This document shows positions 5,349 through 5,404 of a stretch of 5,404 bases of DNA, piece after piece (within the stretch, counting starts at the first letter, position 1; each line of letters begins with the position of its first letter). The DNA is from Acidimicrobiaceae bacterium (GTDB lineage: Bacteria; Actinomycetota; Acidimicrobiia; Acidimicrobiales; Ilumatobacteraceae), in contig PBWL01000043.1 in assembly GCA_002727235.1 (NCBI GenBank), forward strand, positions 1-5,404, in the 5' to 3' direction. Position numbers and translations under genes: made by a program. The notes beneath the pieces are model-generated. The model had not been told where the DNA came from, did not search any database, and was given only the letters and a program-made list of their open reading frames with translations.

Positions 5349-5404
5349 CCAGCCGCTGCCGCCAGAAAGATCGCAATCAGAAGAAGTGGTTGACGTTCTT
5401 TTCG

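Noticed and set aside
1..5404. CRISPR array, tRNA, insertion sequence or phage/defence genes
   Set aside because: No regularly spaced repeats, cloverleaf-like sequence, transposase, integrase or nuclease motif was seen on either strand.

Overview
The window looks like chromosomal DNA from an actinobacterium of moderate GC content, probably an environmental lineage such as the Acidimicrobiia. This is inferred from four things. There is an F420-dependent luciferase-like oxidoreductase close to the mycobacterial Rv3093c family. There is an LPXTG-type wall-anchored protein. Three gene starts lack a Shine-Dalgarno sequence but carry a TANNNT hexamer 6-8 nt upstream, as leaderless actinobacterial transcripts do. 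Genes are tightly packed. No 16S or other phylogenetic marker is present, so the taxonomy is tentative. I see no rRNA, tRNA, CRISPR array, transposon or phage gene.

Layout: (1) 52-1227 minus, a secreted protein with a signal peptide, a DUF11/DUF7507-like beta-sandwich, a calcium-loop-like motif and a C-terminal LPATG sorting signal. (2) 1228-1547, a divergent intergenic region rich in symmetry: a perfect 24-bp palindrome touching the start codon of gene 1, a second hairpin-type inverted repeat, and two 12-bp direct repeats exactly 22 bp apart. (3) 1548-2444 plus, an unrecognised membrane protein with about eight TM segments. (4) 2448-4001 minus, an ANL-superfamily acyl-CoA synthetase with all core motifs, converging on gene 3 with only 3 bp between stop codons. 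(5) A 66-bp divergent promoter region, then 4068-5060 plus, the F420-dependent oxidoreductase. (6) 5073-5348 minus, a small uncertain ORF whose frame stays open to the right edge, converging on gene 5 with 12 bp between stops.

Functionally the window holds two divergent pairs. The acyl-CoA synthetase and the F420 oxidoreductase share a 66-bp promoter region and may act in one catabolic route, with CoA activation of an organic acid plus an F420-linked redox step; the substrate cannot be read from the sequence. The surface protein and the membrane protein flank the palindrome-rich region. That region is the most unusual part of the window and looks like a tight regulatory switch for the surface protein.
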